63,564 nucleotides of DNA from Amycolatopsis thailandensis (GCF_002234405.1 NZ_NMQT01000129.1:1-63564), one strand, 5' to 3'; shown: positions 1 to 8,992, numbered from the stretch's first letter. The notes: generated by a model from the sequence alone, not told the origin. Numbers and translations: made by a program.

Positions 1-914
1 GGCCGACCGCTCGGCGCCGGCATCCGGGCCGACTCCGGGATCCCGCCGCCCGCCGGTGACGCGCTGCCGTACGCGGCGCGCGCCGCCAGCGGCTGGATCG
101 GCCGCACGCGGTCGAGGAACCACGGTTCGAGTTCCGGCACCTCCACGGTGTTCGCCGGCCGTGCCGTCGACAGGGCCAGCTCGCATTCCGGCCAGTCCTC
201 CCCGGTGTGCTGGGTGATCCGCCCGTACCAGGTCACCGCGACGTCTTCCCCGCGTACGCGGACGTCGTAGCCCGGTTCCCAGCTGGCGTTGGCGACCACA
301 TACGACAGTTCGAGACCGATTTCCGCGCCGTCTTCCTGGCCTTCCAGCTCGACCGTGACCGTCGCGCTGTCCACTTCGGACGTCCCCTGTTTCGCTTCGA
401 TCTCGCGGTCCAGCGCCTTGAGGTCGTCACGGAGCCGGGCGAGACGGATGCCGAGTTCTCGGCGTTTCCCCAGTGCCTCGGCCAGTTGGATGCCGAGCGC
501 GTCGGTTACTTCGGCGACCCGGGGCGGTTCCGCCGTGCCCGCGGCCAGCGCCTTCGCGAAACTCTTCCCGCTGCGCGTGGCCAGCCCGGTCAGCAGATCG
601 ACCTTCGCGGTCTCCGCGGAGACCGCGTCCGCGACCTCGTCGACCACGGCCTGATCGGTCCGCCGTCGCTCCGTCAGTGTGCGCAGCGACGCGTCCGCGG
701 GCACGGGGTGGCGCTCGACGGTGACGTCGACCCCGGCGATGACCGCCGGTCCGGAACCGGTGACCCGGACCGAATCGGTGTCCAGGTTCCACGGCAGGCC
801 CGCGAAGGCGAAGCGGGTTTCCCCGTCGAGGCGTGCCGACGCCCGCCTCGTGATCCGGGCATGGTGCGGATAGACGGTGACGGCGACGATCGGGGCTTCC
901 ACGGTGCTCGGCAT
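1..914 (-). CDS. DUF4139/DUF4140 (mucoidy-inhibitor A-like) protein, 3' part outside window
   Basis: Reading leftward from ATG at 914, the frame stays open for 304 codons to the window edge, so the C-terminus is missing. The start reads MPSTVEAPIVAVTVYPHHAR, the typical opening of the DUF4140 domain (VTVYxxxARxTR), followed by a helical, coiled-coil-like stretch around residues 100-165 and the beginning of the DUF4139 beta domain (WEPGYDVRV). The family is named after MuiA; its biochemical role is not known. GGAGG (916-920) lies just upstream. TAACGT (minus, 922-927) could be a -10 and would share the short divergent gap with the peptidase at 998. Family call is confident, function is not. 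Confidence 0.82.
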   Translation of the reverse strand, partial: MPSTVEAPIVAVTVYPHHARITRRASARLDGETRFAFAGLPWNLDTDSVRVTGSGPAVIAGVDVTVERHPVPADASLRTLTERRRTDQAVVDEVADAVSAETAKVDLLTGLATRSGKSFAKALAAGTAEPPRVAEVTDALGIQLAEALGKRRELGIRLARLRDDLKALDREIEAKQGTSEVDSATVTVELEGQEDGAEIGLELSYVVANASWEPGYDVRVRGEDVAVTWYGRITQHTGEDWPECELALSTARPANTVEVPELEPWFLDRVRPIQPLAARAAYGSASPAGGGIPESARMPAPSGR

Positions 915-997
915 GCCTCCGACGTTAGTCTCTTGACACCCGTTCGGGGGGCCGGAAACCTCAGCTGGGTCTTGCCCGCCCGCCTTTTGGGGGTCCC

Positions 998-2809
998 GTG
1001 AGAGTCGCCAGACTCGCCGCTTTGTTCACCGCCGTCCTGGTCCTGCCGGCGACGGCGCTGCCCGCTCAAGCCGACGCGCCACCGGCGCCGGTTTTCAAGG
1101 ACGGTCAGGCACAACCGGTGTTCGACCCGGCGGACGTCATCCGGGAGAACGTCTGGGTCACCGCGCCGGTCGACAGTGACCACGACGGCAAGGACGACCT
1201 CGTGCACGCGGAGGTCGTGCGGCCCCGCGCGACGCAGCAGGGCATGAAGGTCCCGGTCGTCTACCAGGCCAGCCCGTACTACGCGGGCGGCAACGACGTC
1301 GCGAACCACAACGTCGACGTGGAGCTGTACGTGCCCGGCGCCAAGCGCGCCCCCGCGGGCCCGAAGATCGCGACCAGGACCGTCGGCCCCAACCCGGCGC
1401 CGATCAACTGGAGCTACCAGAACTATTTCGTCGCCCGCGGTTTCGCCGTGGTGTACGGGGAGTCGCTCGGCAGTGGCCAGTCCACCGGTTGCCCGAGCAC
1501 CGGCGACGTCAACGAGACCATCGGCGCCAAGTCCATTGTGGACTGGTTGAACGGCCGCGCGACGGCGCGTGACGCGGCGGGCAAGGCCGCGGTCGCCGAC
1601 TGGAGCACCGGCAAGACCGGCATGATGGGCGTCTCCTACAACGGGACGCTGCCCAACGCGGTGGCCAGCACCGGCGTCAAGGGACTGGAGACGATCGTCC
1701 CGATCGCGGCCATCTCCAGCTGGTACGACTACTACCGCAACGACGGCGCCGTCGTCGCGGCCGGCGGTTTCCAGGGCGAGGACGCCGACGTGCTCGCGGA
1801 CTACGTCCACACCCGTCAGGATCGCACCGTCTGCCGTCCCCTCATCGACAAGATCGCCGTCGACCAGGACCGGGTGACCGGTGACTACAGCCCCTTCTGG
1901 GACGTGCGCAACTACCGCAACGACGTGAGCAAGGTGCGCGCGTCGGTGCTCGTGGTGCACGGCCTCGGCGACTGGAACGTCAAGACCGACCAGGGCACCC
2001 GCTGGTACGAAATGCTCAAGGCGCACGGCGTCGAGCACAAGATCTGGCTGCACCAGGCCGGGCACGCCGACCCGATGAGCCTCCGCCGCGACGTCTGGCT
2101 CACCACGCTGAACAAGTGGATGTCGCACTACCTCTACGGCATCGACAACGGCATCGAGCGCGAGCCGAAGGCCACCATCCAGCGCGAGGACAAGTCGTGG
2201 GTGGACGAGCCCGAGTGGCCGCTTCCCGGCACCCAGGACGTGAAGCTCTACCCGTGGCCTGGTGGCTCCTCGAAGGGCAAGCTCGACACTCGCAACCCCG
2301 TGCCGGGCAAGGCCACTGTCGAGAAGCTGGCCGACGACGCGAGCAAGACCGTCGAACAGCTCGCCAACGCGGCCTCGTCGGGCAACCGGCTGTTGTACTC
2401 GACCACCGCGGCGAGCCAGCCCGTCCGCCTCTCCGGCACGGTGAAGGCCGACCTTTCGCTGTCCTTCGACAAGCCGGCCGCGAACGTGACGGCGGTGCTC
2501 GTCGACCGGGCCCCGAACGGGTCGGCGAAGGTGATCACCCGCGGCTGGACCGACCCGCAGAACCGGCGCGATCCCGCCAAGACCGACCCGATCACCCCTG
2601 GTGAGAACTACAAGGTCGAGGTGGAACTGGTCGCGAAGGACTACCTGCTCGCGGCCGGGCACAAGATCGAGTTCCTGGTGGCCTCCAGCGACCACGACTA
2701 CACGCTCCGGCCGAAGCCGGGCGCGGGTGTCTCGGTCGAGCTGAACCGGACTTCGCTGGTGCTGCCGGTGGCGGGAGGCAAGCCCGCGCTGCGCGCCGCC
2801 TTCGGCTGA
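998..2809 (+). CDS. Secreted Xaa-Pro dipeptidyl-peptidase (S15 family)
   Basis: A 603-residue protein with a Sec signal peptide (MRVARLAALFTAVLVLPATA, cleavage near ALPAQA). The alpha/beta-hydrolase core shows the S15 nucleophile motif GVSYNG with Ser213, a likely acid at Asp325 (GLGDWN) and a likely histidine at His356 (AGHADP). The C-terminal third is the beta-sandwich typical of X-Pro dipeptidyl-peptidases and CocE-like esterases. It should remove X-Pro dipeptides from peptides outside the cell. GTG at 998 is chosen because the signal peptide begins there. A TTGACA at 933-938 may be its -35. A hairpin terminator follows. A CocE-type esterase role cannot be excluded from sequence alone. Confidence 0.88.
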   Translation: MRVARLAALFTAVLVLPATALPAQADAPPAPVFKDGQAQPVFDPADVIRENVWVTAPVDSDHDGKDDLVHAEVVRPRATQQGMKVPVVYQASPYYAGGNDVANHNVDVELYVPGAKRAPAGPKIATRTVGPNPAPINWSYQNYFVARGFAVVYGESLGSGQSTGCPSTGDVNETIGAKSIVDWLNGRATARDAAGKAAVADWSTGKTGMMGVSYNGTLPNAVASTGVKGLETIVPIAAISSWYDYYRNDGAVVAAGGFQGEDADVLADYVHTRQDRTVCRPLIDKIAVDQDRVTGDYSPFWDVRNYRNDVSKVRASVLVVHGLGDWNVKTDQGTRWYEMLKAHGVEHKIWLHQAGHADPMSLRRDVWLTTLNKWMSHYLYGIDNGIEREPKATIQREDKSWVDEPEWPLPGTQDVKLYPWPGGSSKGKLDTRNPVPGKATVEKLADDASKTVEQLANAASSGNRLLYSTTAASQPVRLSGTVKADLSLSFDKPAANVTAVLVDRAPNGSAKVITRGWTDPQNRRDPAKTDPITPGENYKVEVELVAKDYLLAAGHKIEFLVASSDHDYTLRPKPGAGVSVELNRTSLVLPVAGGKPALRAAFG

Positions 2810-2822
2810 GTCCGTCCGTCCT

Positions 2823-2864
2823 CCGGATGCCACGTCCCGCCCGGGGCGTGGCATCCGGCGTTTT
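2823..2864 (+). terminator. Rho-independent-like terminator after the X-Pro peptidase
   Basis: Perfect 12-bp arms CCGGATGCCACG (2823-2834) and CGTGGCATCCGG (2847-2858), a GC-rich 12-base loop and a short CGTTTT tail. It sits 14 bases after the peptidase stop. Confidence 0.8.
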
Positions 2865-2961
2865 CGGGGAAAATGCCCACCGGACCTCGCGCTTGTATGG
2901 AAAATGTATTTCCTCCGGCTTTGCTCGGCGAGTCCGGCTTCCCCACCCGATGGAGGTCTCC

Positions 2962-3816
2962 ATGTCCAGGTTGCGCCGCTTCGCAGTGCTCGCCGCGGCG
3001 GCTGTCGTCCCCGCGCTCGGCCTGACCCTCGCCGGTACGACGCAGGCGTCGGCCGCCCCGAACTTCCAGGTCCCGTTCAAATGCGGTGTCACGGTCACGG
3101 CCGCCACGTTCAGCGGGCACAGCCCGGCCAACTCGGTCGACTTCCAGAAGTCGGGGATCACCGGGATGCCGGTGGTGGCCGCGGCGGGCGGCACCGTCAG
3201 CCGGGTCGCCAACGAAGGCAGCACGAGCTACGGGCGCTGGGTCGAGGTCGACCACGGCGGCGGCTGGACCACCCGGTACGCGCACCTTTCGACGCAGTCG
3301 GTGTCGGTCGGCCAGGCCGTCAGCCTCGGCAAGCAGCTCGGCACGGCAGGCGCCACCGGCGGTGTGACCGGCCCGCACCTGCACTTCGAAGAGCGGCTCA
3401 ACGGTGTCGCCCAGAAGGCGAAGCTGAACGGCGTCGCGGTGCCTTACTACGGCCACACCAACTTCACCAGCAAGAACTCGTGCGGCGGCAACCCGTACGA
3501 AGCCACCGAGGTGTGCGGCAGCGGGTTCTCCGTCGTCGACTCGCAGGCGCTCGCCGGTGGCTCCGGCACCGCGTACCTGCTCTACAACGCTTCGACCAAG
3601 TCCAACTGCGTGACCACGTTGAAGGCGGTTTCGCTCGGCACCGCGTCGCCGGTTTCGGCCTTCCTCGAAGTCCAGGGTTCGGCTCGCACCACCGACTCCG
3701 GCAGCTTCACCTACTACGCCGGACCCGTGAAGAAGACGGCCGCCTCGACCTGCGTCAAGTGGGGCGGCTCGGTCGGGGCGAACGCCTACGAGAGCCCGTT
3801 CGAACACTGCGACTGA
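2962..3816 (+). CDS. Secreted M23 family metallopeptidase
   Basis: A 284-residue protein. Start ATG 2962 is chosen over the in-frame ATG 2950 because GGAGG (2952-2956) is ideally spaced to it. A signal peptide ends near QASA-AP (residue 31/32). The M23 zinc-site pattern is visible: His53...Asp60 (GHSPANSVD), His108 (YAHL) and the HxH pair His139/His141 (GPHLHFEE). M23 enzymes cut peptidoglycan cross-bridge peptides. The Cys-containing C-terminal ~120 residues are not the catalytic core and look like an extracellular accessory domain I do not recognise. The upstream GGAAA-N5-TTTCC (2899-2913) lies in the promoter region. Likely monocistronic, acting at the cell wall. Confidence 0.88.
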   Translation: MSRLRRFAVLAAAAVVPALGLTLAGTTQASAAPNFQVPFKCGVTVTAATFSGHSPANSVDFQKSGITGMPVVAAAGGTVSRVANEGSTSYGRWVEVDHGGGWTTRYAHLSTQSVSVGQAVSLGKQLGTAGATGGVTGPHLHFEERLNGVAQKAKLNGVAVPYYGHTNFTSKNSCGGNPYEATEVCGSGFSVVDSQALAGGSGTAYLLYNASTKSNCVTTLKAVSLGTASPVSAFLEVQGSARTTDSGSFTYYAGPVKKTAASTCVKWGGSVGANAYESPFEHCD

Positions 3817-3921
3817 CCCCGCGGGGCCGGGCACTGTAGATCACCCCACCGACAATCCGGCGCCCCCGGGGCCGGTCCCGGTGGCGGTTGTCCACAACGG
3901 TCCCGGCTGTCCACAGATGTG

Positions 3922-3970
3922 TCATGCCCCCACCCAGCGGCCCCATTCCCGCCGCAGGGTGGGGGCATGA
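3922..3970 (+). promoter_or_regulatory. Perfect 14-bp inverted repeat swallowing the SD and start codon of the DUF4192 gene
   Basis: Arms TCATGCCCCCACCC (3922-3935) and GGGTGGGGGCATGA (3957-3970) are exact complements around a 21-base loop. The right arm contains both the G-rich ribosome-binding region and the ATG at 3967-3969, so a folded mRNA would hide the start. Alternatively it is a repressor operator. Confidence 0.7.
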
Positions 3971-5031
3971 CCACAACCACCACGACCGGCAGGACCAAGG
4001 TCGATCTGAAGGATCCGGCGGACCTGCTCGCCGCGATCCCGTACATCCTCGGGTTCCACCCCGAGAACTCCGTCGTCGTCTTCGGGCAGAAGGGGCCGGA
4101 CCGCAAGAGCCAAGGCCTCACGATGCGCGTGGACCTTCCACCACCCGGCCTGGAGAGAGACCAGGCGCGAGACCTCGCTGTCCGGCTCGCCGTCACCGAT
4201 CACACCGGTGCCACGGTGGCCGTCGTCGGCGGCGGTTCCCCGAACCCGTCCGGGCGGCCACCTCGCCGCCGTTTCCTCCGTCGCCTGGAATCCTCGCTCG
4301 CCGATTACGGGATCCCGTTGCTGCACTCGCTGTGGGCACCGTCCATCACCGAGGGAGCGCGATGGCGGTGCTATCGCGATACGGACTGCGGCGGCGTCCT
4401 GCCCGACCCGCGCAAGTCGATGGCCGCCGCGGTCACCACCAGCGAAGGCCAGGTCACCCACGAGAGCAGGGCGGATCTGGAGCGCCTTTTCGCGGCCGGT
4501 CCACCGGAGACGCTCGCGCGCCGTGGCGACATCCTGAGCAGGATGGCCGATCCGCCCTGGGGAAAGGACGATCTCGTCGAGGCGGGGCTCGCCGAGGTGA
4601 GCGCCGCGCTGGCCCGTGCCGGGCGGGGCGACGAGGTGATCACCGACGAGCAGGCCGTCCGGCTGGCGTGGGCGCTCTCCCTCGTCGAGGTCCGGGACGC
4701 CTGCCTGCTCACCGCGGCCCCTGTGGGCTCACCTTTGGCGCGCGCCGCGGAGGACCTCTGGCTCCGTCTCGCACGCGAGCTGCCCGAACCGGAGTCCGCC
4801 GAGGCACTGTGCCTGAAGGGGCACGCGGCCTACGTCCGCGGTGACCTGACCATCGCCAACATGGCGCTGGCCAGGGCCCGCGAAGTCGATCCGGAACACC
4901 GGATGGTCAGACTGCTGACAGCCGCCCTGGACGGGATGCTGCCTCCGTCCGAAGTGGCCGAAATGGTGCTGCGGCGACAGGAAGAAGAGCCGCCCGCGTT
5001 CTGGCTCAGACCGCCTGGCGGGACTGAGTGA
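3967..5031 (+). CDS. DUF4192 domain-containing protein
   Basis: A 354-residue protein of the actinobacterial DUF4192 family, recognised by its N-terminal signature (DPADLLAAIPYILGFHPENS, residues ~18-37) and the repeated-helix C-terminal half rich in ALxxA motifs. No catalytic motif is evident and the function of the family is unknown. ATG 3967 is preferred to the in-frame ATG 3919 because the latter would translate the low-complexity inverted repeat. No signal peptide or membrane segment. Its 3' end overlaps the convergent galE by 26 bases. Translation may be limited by the hairpin that covers its start. Confidence 0.85.
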   Translation: MTTTTTTGRTKVDLKDPADLLAAIPYILGFHPENSVVVFGQKGPDRKSQGLTMRVDLPPPGLERDQARDLAVRLAVTDHTGATVAVVGGGSPNPSGRPPRRRFLRRLESSLADYGIPLLHSLWAPSITEGARWRCYRDTDCGGVLPDPRKSMAAAVTTSEGQVTHESRADLERLFAAGPPETLARRGDILSRMADPPWGKDDLVEAGLAEVSAALARAGRGDEVITDEQAVRLAWALSLVEVRDACLLTAAPVGSPLARAAEDLWLRLARELPEPESAEALCLKGHAAYVRGDLTIANMALARAREVDPEHRMVRLLTAALDGMLPPSEVAEMVLRRQEEEPPAFWLRPPGGTE

Positions 5032-5992
5032 ACGCCCACGCGTCGGCCACGATGCCGTCGAGGTCGGTGCGCTCCGGCTTCCAGCCGAGTTCTTCGCCCG
5101 CCCGCTCGCTGGAGGCCACCAGCACCGACGGGTCACCTTCGCGGCGCGGCGCGACCGCGGCGGGGATCTCGTGACCGGTGGTGCGGCGGCACGCCTCGAT
5201 CACCTCGAGCACGGAGAAGCCGGTGCCGCTGCCGAGGTTGTAGATGCGGTGCTCGCCGTCGACGGCGTGCTGCAGGGCCAGCAGGTGCGCGTCGGCGAGG
5301 TCGACCACGTGGATGTAGTCGCGGATGGCGGTGCCGTCCGCCGTCGGGTAGTCGTCACCGAAGACCTGGATCCGCTCGCGGTCCCCGGTGGCGACCTGGA
5401 GCACGAGGGGGATCAGGTGGGTTTCGGTGGTGTGCCGCTCGCCGAAGGAGCCGTAGGCGCCGGCGACGTTGAAGTAGCGCAGGCTGACGGCGGCGATGCC
5501 GTGGGCACGAGAGAACGAGGTGATCGCGTGGTCGATGGCCAGCTTCGTCGCGCCGTAGGTGTTCGTCGGCCGCGTCGGCGCCGTCTCCGGGATGGGGGAG
5601 GACTCAGGCTCGCCGTAGGTGGCCGCGGTGGAGGAGAACACCAGCCGCTTCGTGCCGTGGTCGCGCATCGCTTCGAGCAGGCGAAGCGTGGTCAGGACGT
5701 TGCCCTCCCAGTACTTCGCCGGATCCGTCATCGACTCGCCGACCAGCGACTTGGCGGCGAAGTGCAGGACGCCATCGAAGCCGTCGCCGAGGAGGCGCCG
5801 AGCGACCTCGGCGGCGTCACCCTCGATGAAGGTGGCGTCCGGGTGCACCGCGTCGGCGTGCCCGGTGGAGAGGTCGTCGACCACGGTGACGTCGTGCCCG
5901 GCCTCGATGAGACGGGCCGCGCAGACACTGCCCACATAACCGGCTCCGCCCGTCACCATCAGCTTCAGGGTCTTGGTCGGTTCGTCGGTCAC
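5006..5992 (-). CDS. galE: UDP-glucose 4-epimerase
   Basis: A 328-residue extended SDR. The NAD-binding motif TGGAGYVG is at residues 14-21 and the catalytic YxxxK (YGATK) at Tyr146/Lys150, with SSTAATYG upstream supplying the Ser/Thr. It interconverts UDP-galactose and UDP-glucose in the Leloir pathway and supplies UDP-Gal for wall polysaccharides. It is the last gene of an ideR-galK-galE minus-strand group, 90 bases after galK. DtxR/IdeR genes next to galE are also known from corynebacteria. The start could be a few codons downstream, nearer KLMVTGG. Confidence 0.95.
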   Translation of the reverse strand: MTDEPTKTLKLMVTGGAGYVGSVCAARLIEAGHDVTVVDDLSTGHADAVHPDATFIEGDAAEVARRLLGDGFDGVLHFAAKSLVGESMTDPAKYWEGNVLTTLRLLEAMRDHGTKRLVFSSTAATYGEPESSPIPETAPTRPTNTYGATKLAIDHAITSFSRAHGIAAVSLRYFNVAGAYGSFGERHTTETHLIPLVLQVATGDRERIQVFGDDYPTADGTAIRDYIHVVDLADAHLLALQHAVDGEHRIYNLGSGTGFSVLEVIEACRRTTGHEIPAAVAPRREGDPSVLVASSERAGEELGWKPERTDLDGIVADAWAFTQSRQAV

Positions 5993-6038
5993 GTTGGCGC
6001 CTTTCTACTGCGGATCCGGTCGCGGCCCAGTGTCCTCG

Positions 6039-6065
6039 CCCCCGGGCACCCGGCACGCCCGGGGG
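6039..6065 (-). other. Hairpin between galK and galE
   Basis: Perfect 9-bp arms CCCCCGGGC (6039-6047) and GCCCGGGGG (6057-6065) with a 9-base loop, in the 90-base galK-galE gap. Without a U-run it is more likely a processing or attenuating stem than a full terminator. Confidence 0.5.
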
Positions 6066-6082
6066 TCTCGCGACCGCGAGCC

Positions 6083-7264
6083 CTACAGCTCGTCGCGGCC
6101 CGCGCCGCGCGAGGGCACCGCGGTGAAAAGCCTGGGGTGGCGCAGATCCGCCGCCTCGTACGCCGCCTTCACCGCGCGTCCGACGACATCCACATCGGAC
6201 TCCCGGACGAGGGCGATCGCCGAGCCGCCGAAACCGCCGCCGGTCATCCGCGCGCCGAGCGCCCCGGCCTCGCGGGCCGAATCGACGGCGAGGTCGAGTT
6301 CGCGGGTGGAGATCCGGTAGTCGTCGCGCATGCTGACGTGCGAGGCGTCCAGCTGGGGGCCGATCTCGGTGATCCGGCCGGCGCGCAGCAGGTCCACGGT
6401 GTCGAGGACCCGCTGGTTCTCCGTCACCACGTGGCGCACCAGCGGCACCAGCTCGTCCGGCAGCTTCGCGAGCGCGTTGTCGAGCCCGTCGACGCCGATG
6501 TCCCTCAGCGCTTTCACTTCGAGCAGTTCCGCGGCGCGTTCACAGCCCCGCCGGCGTTCGCCGTAGCCGCCCTCGGCGTGCGAGTGCTTCGTGCGGGTGT
6601 CCATGATCAGGATCCGGACGCCGGACTCCTCCAGCGGGAACGGCACCTGTTCCAGCTCGCCGGAACGGACGTCGAGGAACAGCACGTTCGATTCCGTGCA
6701 GCACAGGGACGCGGTCTGATCGAGCAGGCCGGTCGGCGCCCCGACGAAGTCGTTCTCCGAACGCTGCACCCAGCGGGCCACCTCGTGCAGGCTCGGCGCC
6801 CCCGCGCCGGTCCCCGGGGTGATGCCCGCCAGCCCGAGGAGGGCGAGAGCGACAGCGCATTCGAGAGCGTGGGAGGAGGACAGTCCCGCCCCCGAGGGCA
6901 CGTCCCCCGCGATCGCCACGTCCGCGCCGGCGCCGAGGCCCTGGTCTCGCAGCACCCAGGCGACGCCCGCCGGGTACGCGGCCCACCCCTCGACCGAGCC
7001 GGGCTTCAGATCGCCGATGATGAGCGGGCCCGATTCCTGGACCCGGCCGTCCGAGCCGAGCGTGGCCACGGTGAGCACGCCGTCCTCGCGCGGGGTCGCC
7101 GCGGCGGCGAGCCGGTGCGGGAGGGCGAACGGCAGCACGAACCCGTCGTTGTAGTCGGTGTGCTCGCCGATCAGGTTCACCCGGCCAGGCGCCGACCAGA
7201 CCCCGGCCGGAGCCCGGCCGTGGAGGGTCCGGAAGGTCGCCGCGGCGTCGGACGCGGCGCTCAC
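6083..7264 (-). CDS. galK: Galactokinase
   Basis: A 393-residue GHMP kinase phosphorylating galactose at C1. The three GHMP motifs are present: the galactokinase signature GRVNLIGEHTDYNDG near residue 25, the phosphate loop PSGAGLSSS, and the C-terminal GARMTGGGFGG. Start GTG (7264-7262) overlaps the stop of ideR in a GTGA arrangement, which argues for translational coupling and against the longer upstream extension of this frame. With galE it forms a partial Leloir set. galT is not in the window. Confidence 0.94.
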   Translation of the reverse strand: MSAASDAAATFRTLHGRAPAGVWSAPGRVNLIGEHTDYNDGFVLPFALPHRLAAAATPREDGVLTVATLGSDGRVQESGPLIIGDLKPGSVEGWAAYPAGVAWVLRDQGLGAGADVAIAGDVPSGAGLSSSHALECAVALALLGLAGITPGTGAGAPSLHEVARWVQRSENDFVGAPTGLLDQTASLCCTESNVLFLDVRSGELEQVPFPLEESGVRILIMDTRTKHSHAEGGYGERRRGCERAAELLEVKALRDIGVDGLDNALAKLPDELVPLVRHVVTENQRVLDTVDLLRAGRITEIGPQLDASHVSMRDDYRISTRELDLAVDSAREAGALGARMTGGGFGGSAIALVRESDVDVVGRAVKAAYEAADLRHPRLFTAVPSRGAGRDEL

Positions 7265-7953
7265 CTGGCCTGCGCCAGCACGGCGTGCAGGGCCGAAGTG
7301 GCCACCAGGGCGGTGTTGCTGCCACCGGTGACCTCGATGGTCCCGCCGGGGGCCGCCTTGCCGACCTTGACCCGGCTGCCGGGCACGATGCCGACCGACT
7401 TGAGCTCGGTCATCAGCGTCTCGTCCAGCTGAACGTGCTCGGCGATGCGGCGGATCTCGACTTCGCCGCCACCCATCCGGGCGAATTCGTCGAGCCGCAC
7501 GAGGTCGGCTTCGGCCGGCGGGGCGGGATCGCCGTCGCCGAGCTTGTCCAGTCCCGGGATCGGGTTGCCGTAGGGCGAGGTGGTGGGGTGGTCGAGCAGC
7601 TTGACCAGCTTGCGCTCGACGGCCTCGCTCATCACGTGTTCCCAGCGGCAGGCCTCGTTGTGGACGTGCTCCCATTCCAGGCCGATGACATCGACCAGGA
7701 GGCGCTCGGCCAGCCGGTGCTTGCGCATGACCGCGATGGCGAGCTCGCGCCCGTGCTCGGTCAGCTGGAGGTGCCTGTCGTCCGCGACGACGACCAGCCC
7801 GTCCCGTTCCATCCGCGCGACGGTCTGGCTCACGGTCGGGCCGCTCTGCTGCAGCCGCTCCGCGATCCGGGCCCGCAGCGGGACGACACCTTCTTCTTCG
7901 AGCTCGTAGATCGTACGCAAGTACATCTCGGTGGTGTCGATGAGATCGTTCAC
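7261..7953 (-). CDS. ideR: Iron-dependent transcriptional repressor IdeR (DtxR family)
   Basis: A 230-residue protein, the same length as M. tuberculosis IdeR. The winged HTH (residues ~22-55, IAERLQQSGPTVSQTVARME) matches the IdeR consensus closely. All metal ligands sit at canonical numbers: Met10, Cys102, Glu105, His106 (primary) and His79, Glu83, His98 (ancillary). The C-terminal SH3-like FeoA domain is intact. GTG 7953 is chosen over ATG 7980 because AAGGGG precedes it at proper spacing and the product then matches the family. It represses siderophore and iron uptake genes when Fe2+ is replete. galK overlaps its stop. Confidence 0.95.
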   Translation of the reverse strand: MNDLIDTTEMYLRTIYELEEEGVVPLRARIAERLQQSGPTVSQTVARMERDGLVVVADDRHLQLTEHGRELAIAVMRKHRLAERLLVDVIGLEWEHVHNEACRWEHVMSEAVERKLVKLLDHPTTSPYGNPIPGLDKLGDGDPAPPAEADLVRLDEFARMGGGEVEIRRIAEHVQLDETLMTELKSVGIVPGSRVKVGKAAPGGTIEVTGGSNTALVATSALHAVLAQAR

Positions 7954-8088
7954 GCTGTCCCCTTCGTCCGCGTTGCTCATCGTAGTCGCTGGCACTGACA
8001 GCGACGCAGGCGTGGGGACAACAAGCGCCGTGCCGGGAAAAGTCCCCCAAGCTGGGCACGGAGCCGTCAGGCACGGGAAGATGGCCGC

Positions 8089-8937
8089 ATGCGCCCCATG
8101 ATCACCACCAGCGAACTCGCCGCGCAGCTCTCCGGCCCGGATTCGGCACGCTCCGTAGTCCTCGACGTCCGCTGGCGGCTCGCGGGCCCGCCCGGCGCCG
8201 ATTCCTATCGTGAGGCGCATCTCCCGGGAGCGGTGTACGTCGACCTCGACAAGGCGCTCGCCGGGGAGCCGGGTGACGGCGGACGTCATCCGCTGCCCGA
8301 AGCGGAGACCCTGCAGCGGCATCTGAGGGCGGCGGGGGTCCGCGCCGGGCACCCGGTCGTGGTCTACGACGACTCCGACGGATCGGTCGCGGCCCGCGCC
8401 TGGTGGCTGCTGCGCTGGGCCGGGCACGCCGAGGTCGCCGTACTGGACGGCGGGTTCGCCGCCTGGGCCGAGGAAGAGCGCCCGCTCACCACCGAGGTCC
8501 CCTCGCCGGAGGAAGGGGACCTCGTCGTCGAACCCGGTGGCATGCCGGTGCTGGACGCGGCAGGGGCCGCCACGCTCGCCAGGGACGGGCTGCTCTTCGA
8601 CGCCAGGGCGAAGCCGAGGTACGCGGGGGAGACCGAGCCGATCGACCCCCGCGCCGGGCACATCCCCGGCGCGGTCAACGCCCCCTTCTCCGGGCATCTC
8701 GCGGAGGACGGCCGCTGGCGCGACGCCTCGGAACTGGCCGAGCGGTTCGAAGGATTCGGCGTGACGCCGGAGACGCCGGTCGGTGTCTACTGTGGATCGG
8801 GCGTCACCGCGTCGTCCGTCGTGCTCGCGCTCGAGGTCTCCGGTCACCCGGAGCCCGCGGCGCTGTACGCGGGTTCGTGGTCGCACTGGTCCCGCGATCC
8901 GGAGCGCCCGGTGGCCACGGGGGACCTCCCCGGCTGA
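8089..8937 (+). CDS. Sulfurtransferase (tandem rhodanese domains)
   Basis: A 282-residue protein with two rhodanese domains: an inactive N-terminal one (residues ~5-125) and a C-terminal one carrying the active-site loop CGSGVTA with Cys235. That loop is more like 3-mercaptopyruvate sulfurtransferases than thiosulfate rhodaneses (CRxGxT), so the sulfur donor is uncertain. ATG 8098 is an alternative start. It is cytoplasmic, transcribed away from ideR, and followed at 55 bases by acuC, which has its own promoter-like element. Confidence 0.9.
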   Translation: MRPMITTSELAAQLSGPDSARSVVLDVRWRLAGPPGADSYREAHLPGAVYVDLDKALAGEPGDGGRHPLPEAETLQRHLRAAGVRAGHPVVVYDDSDGSVAARAWWLLRWAGHAEVAVLDGGFAAWAEEERPLTTEVPSPEEGDLVVEPGGMPVLDAAGAATLARDGLLFDARAKPRYAGETEPIDPRAGHIPGAVNAPFSGHLAEDGRWRDASELAERFEGFGVTPETPVGVYCGSGVTASSVVLALEVSGHPEPAALYAGSWSHWSRDPERPVATGDLPG

Positions 8938-8979
8938 CCCGCGGCGTCCGGAACGGGGGCACTGGCCGCGATCGGGCAC

Positions 8980-8992
8980 TAGAGTTCGCACC
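8980..8992 (+). promoter_or_regulatory. Leaderless-type promoter of acuC
   Basis: TAGAGT (8980-8985) lies 7 bases before the ATG at 8993, placing the likely transcription start at or next to the start codon. No Shine-Dalgarno is seen. The same TAGAGTTC string precedes the SRPBCC gene at 38304. Confidence 0.6.

Noticed and set aside
674..2854. Very long open minus-strand frame (about 726 codons) opposite the X-Pro peptidase
   Set aside because: Arg/Gly/Val-rich composition without domain features, and it lies antisense to a clear enzyme with signal peptide and catalytic triad; a by-product of high GC.
5171..7432. Long plus-strand open frame across galE and galK
   Set aside because: Antisense shadow of two well-conserved enzymes; no recognisable motif or SD.
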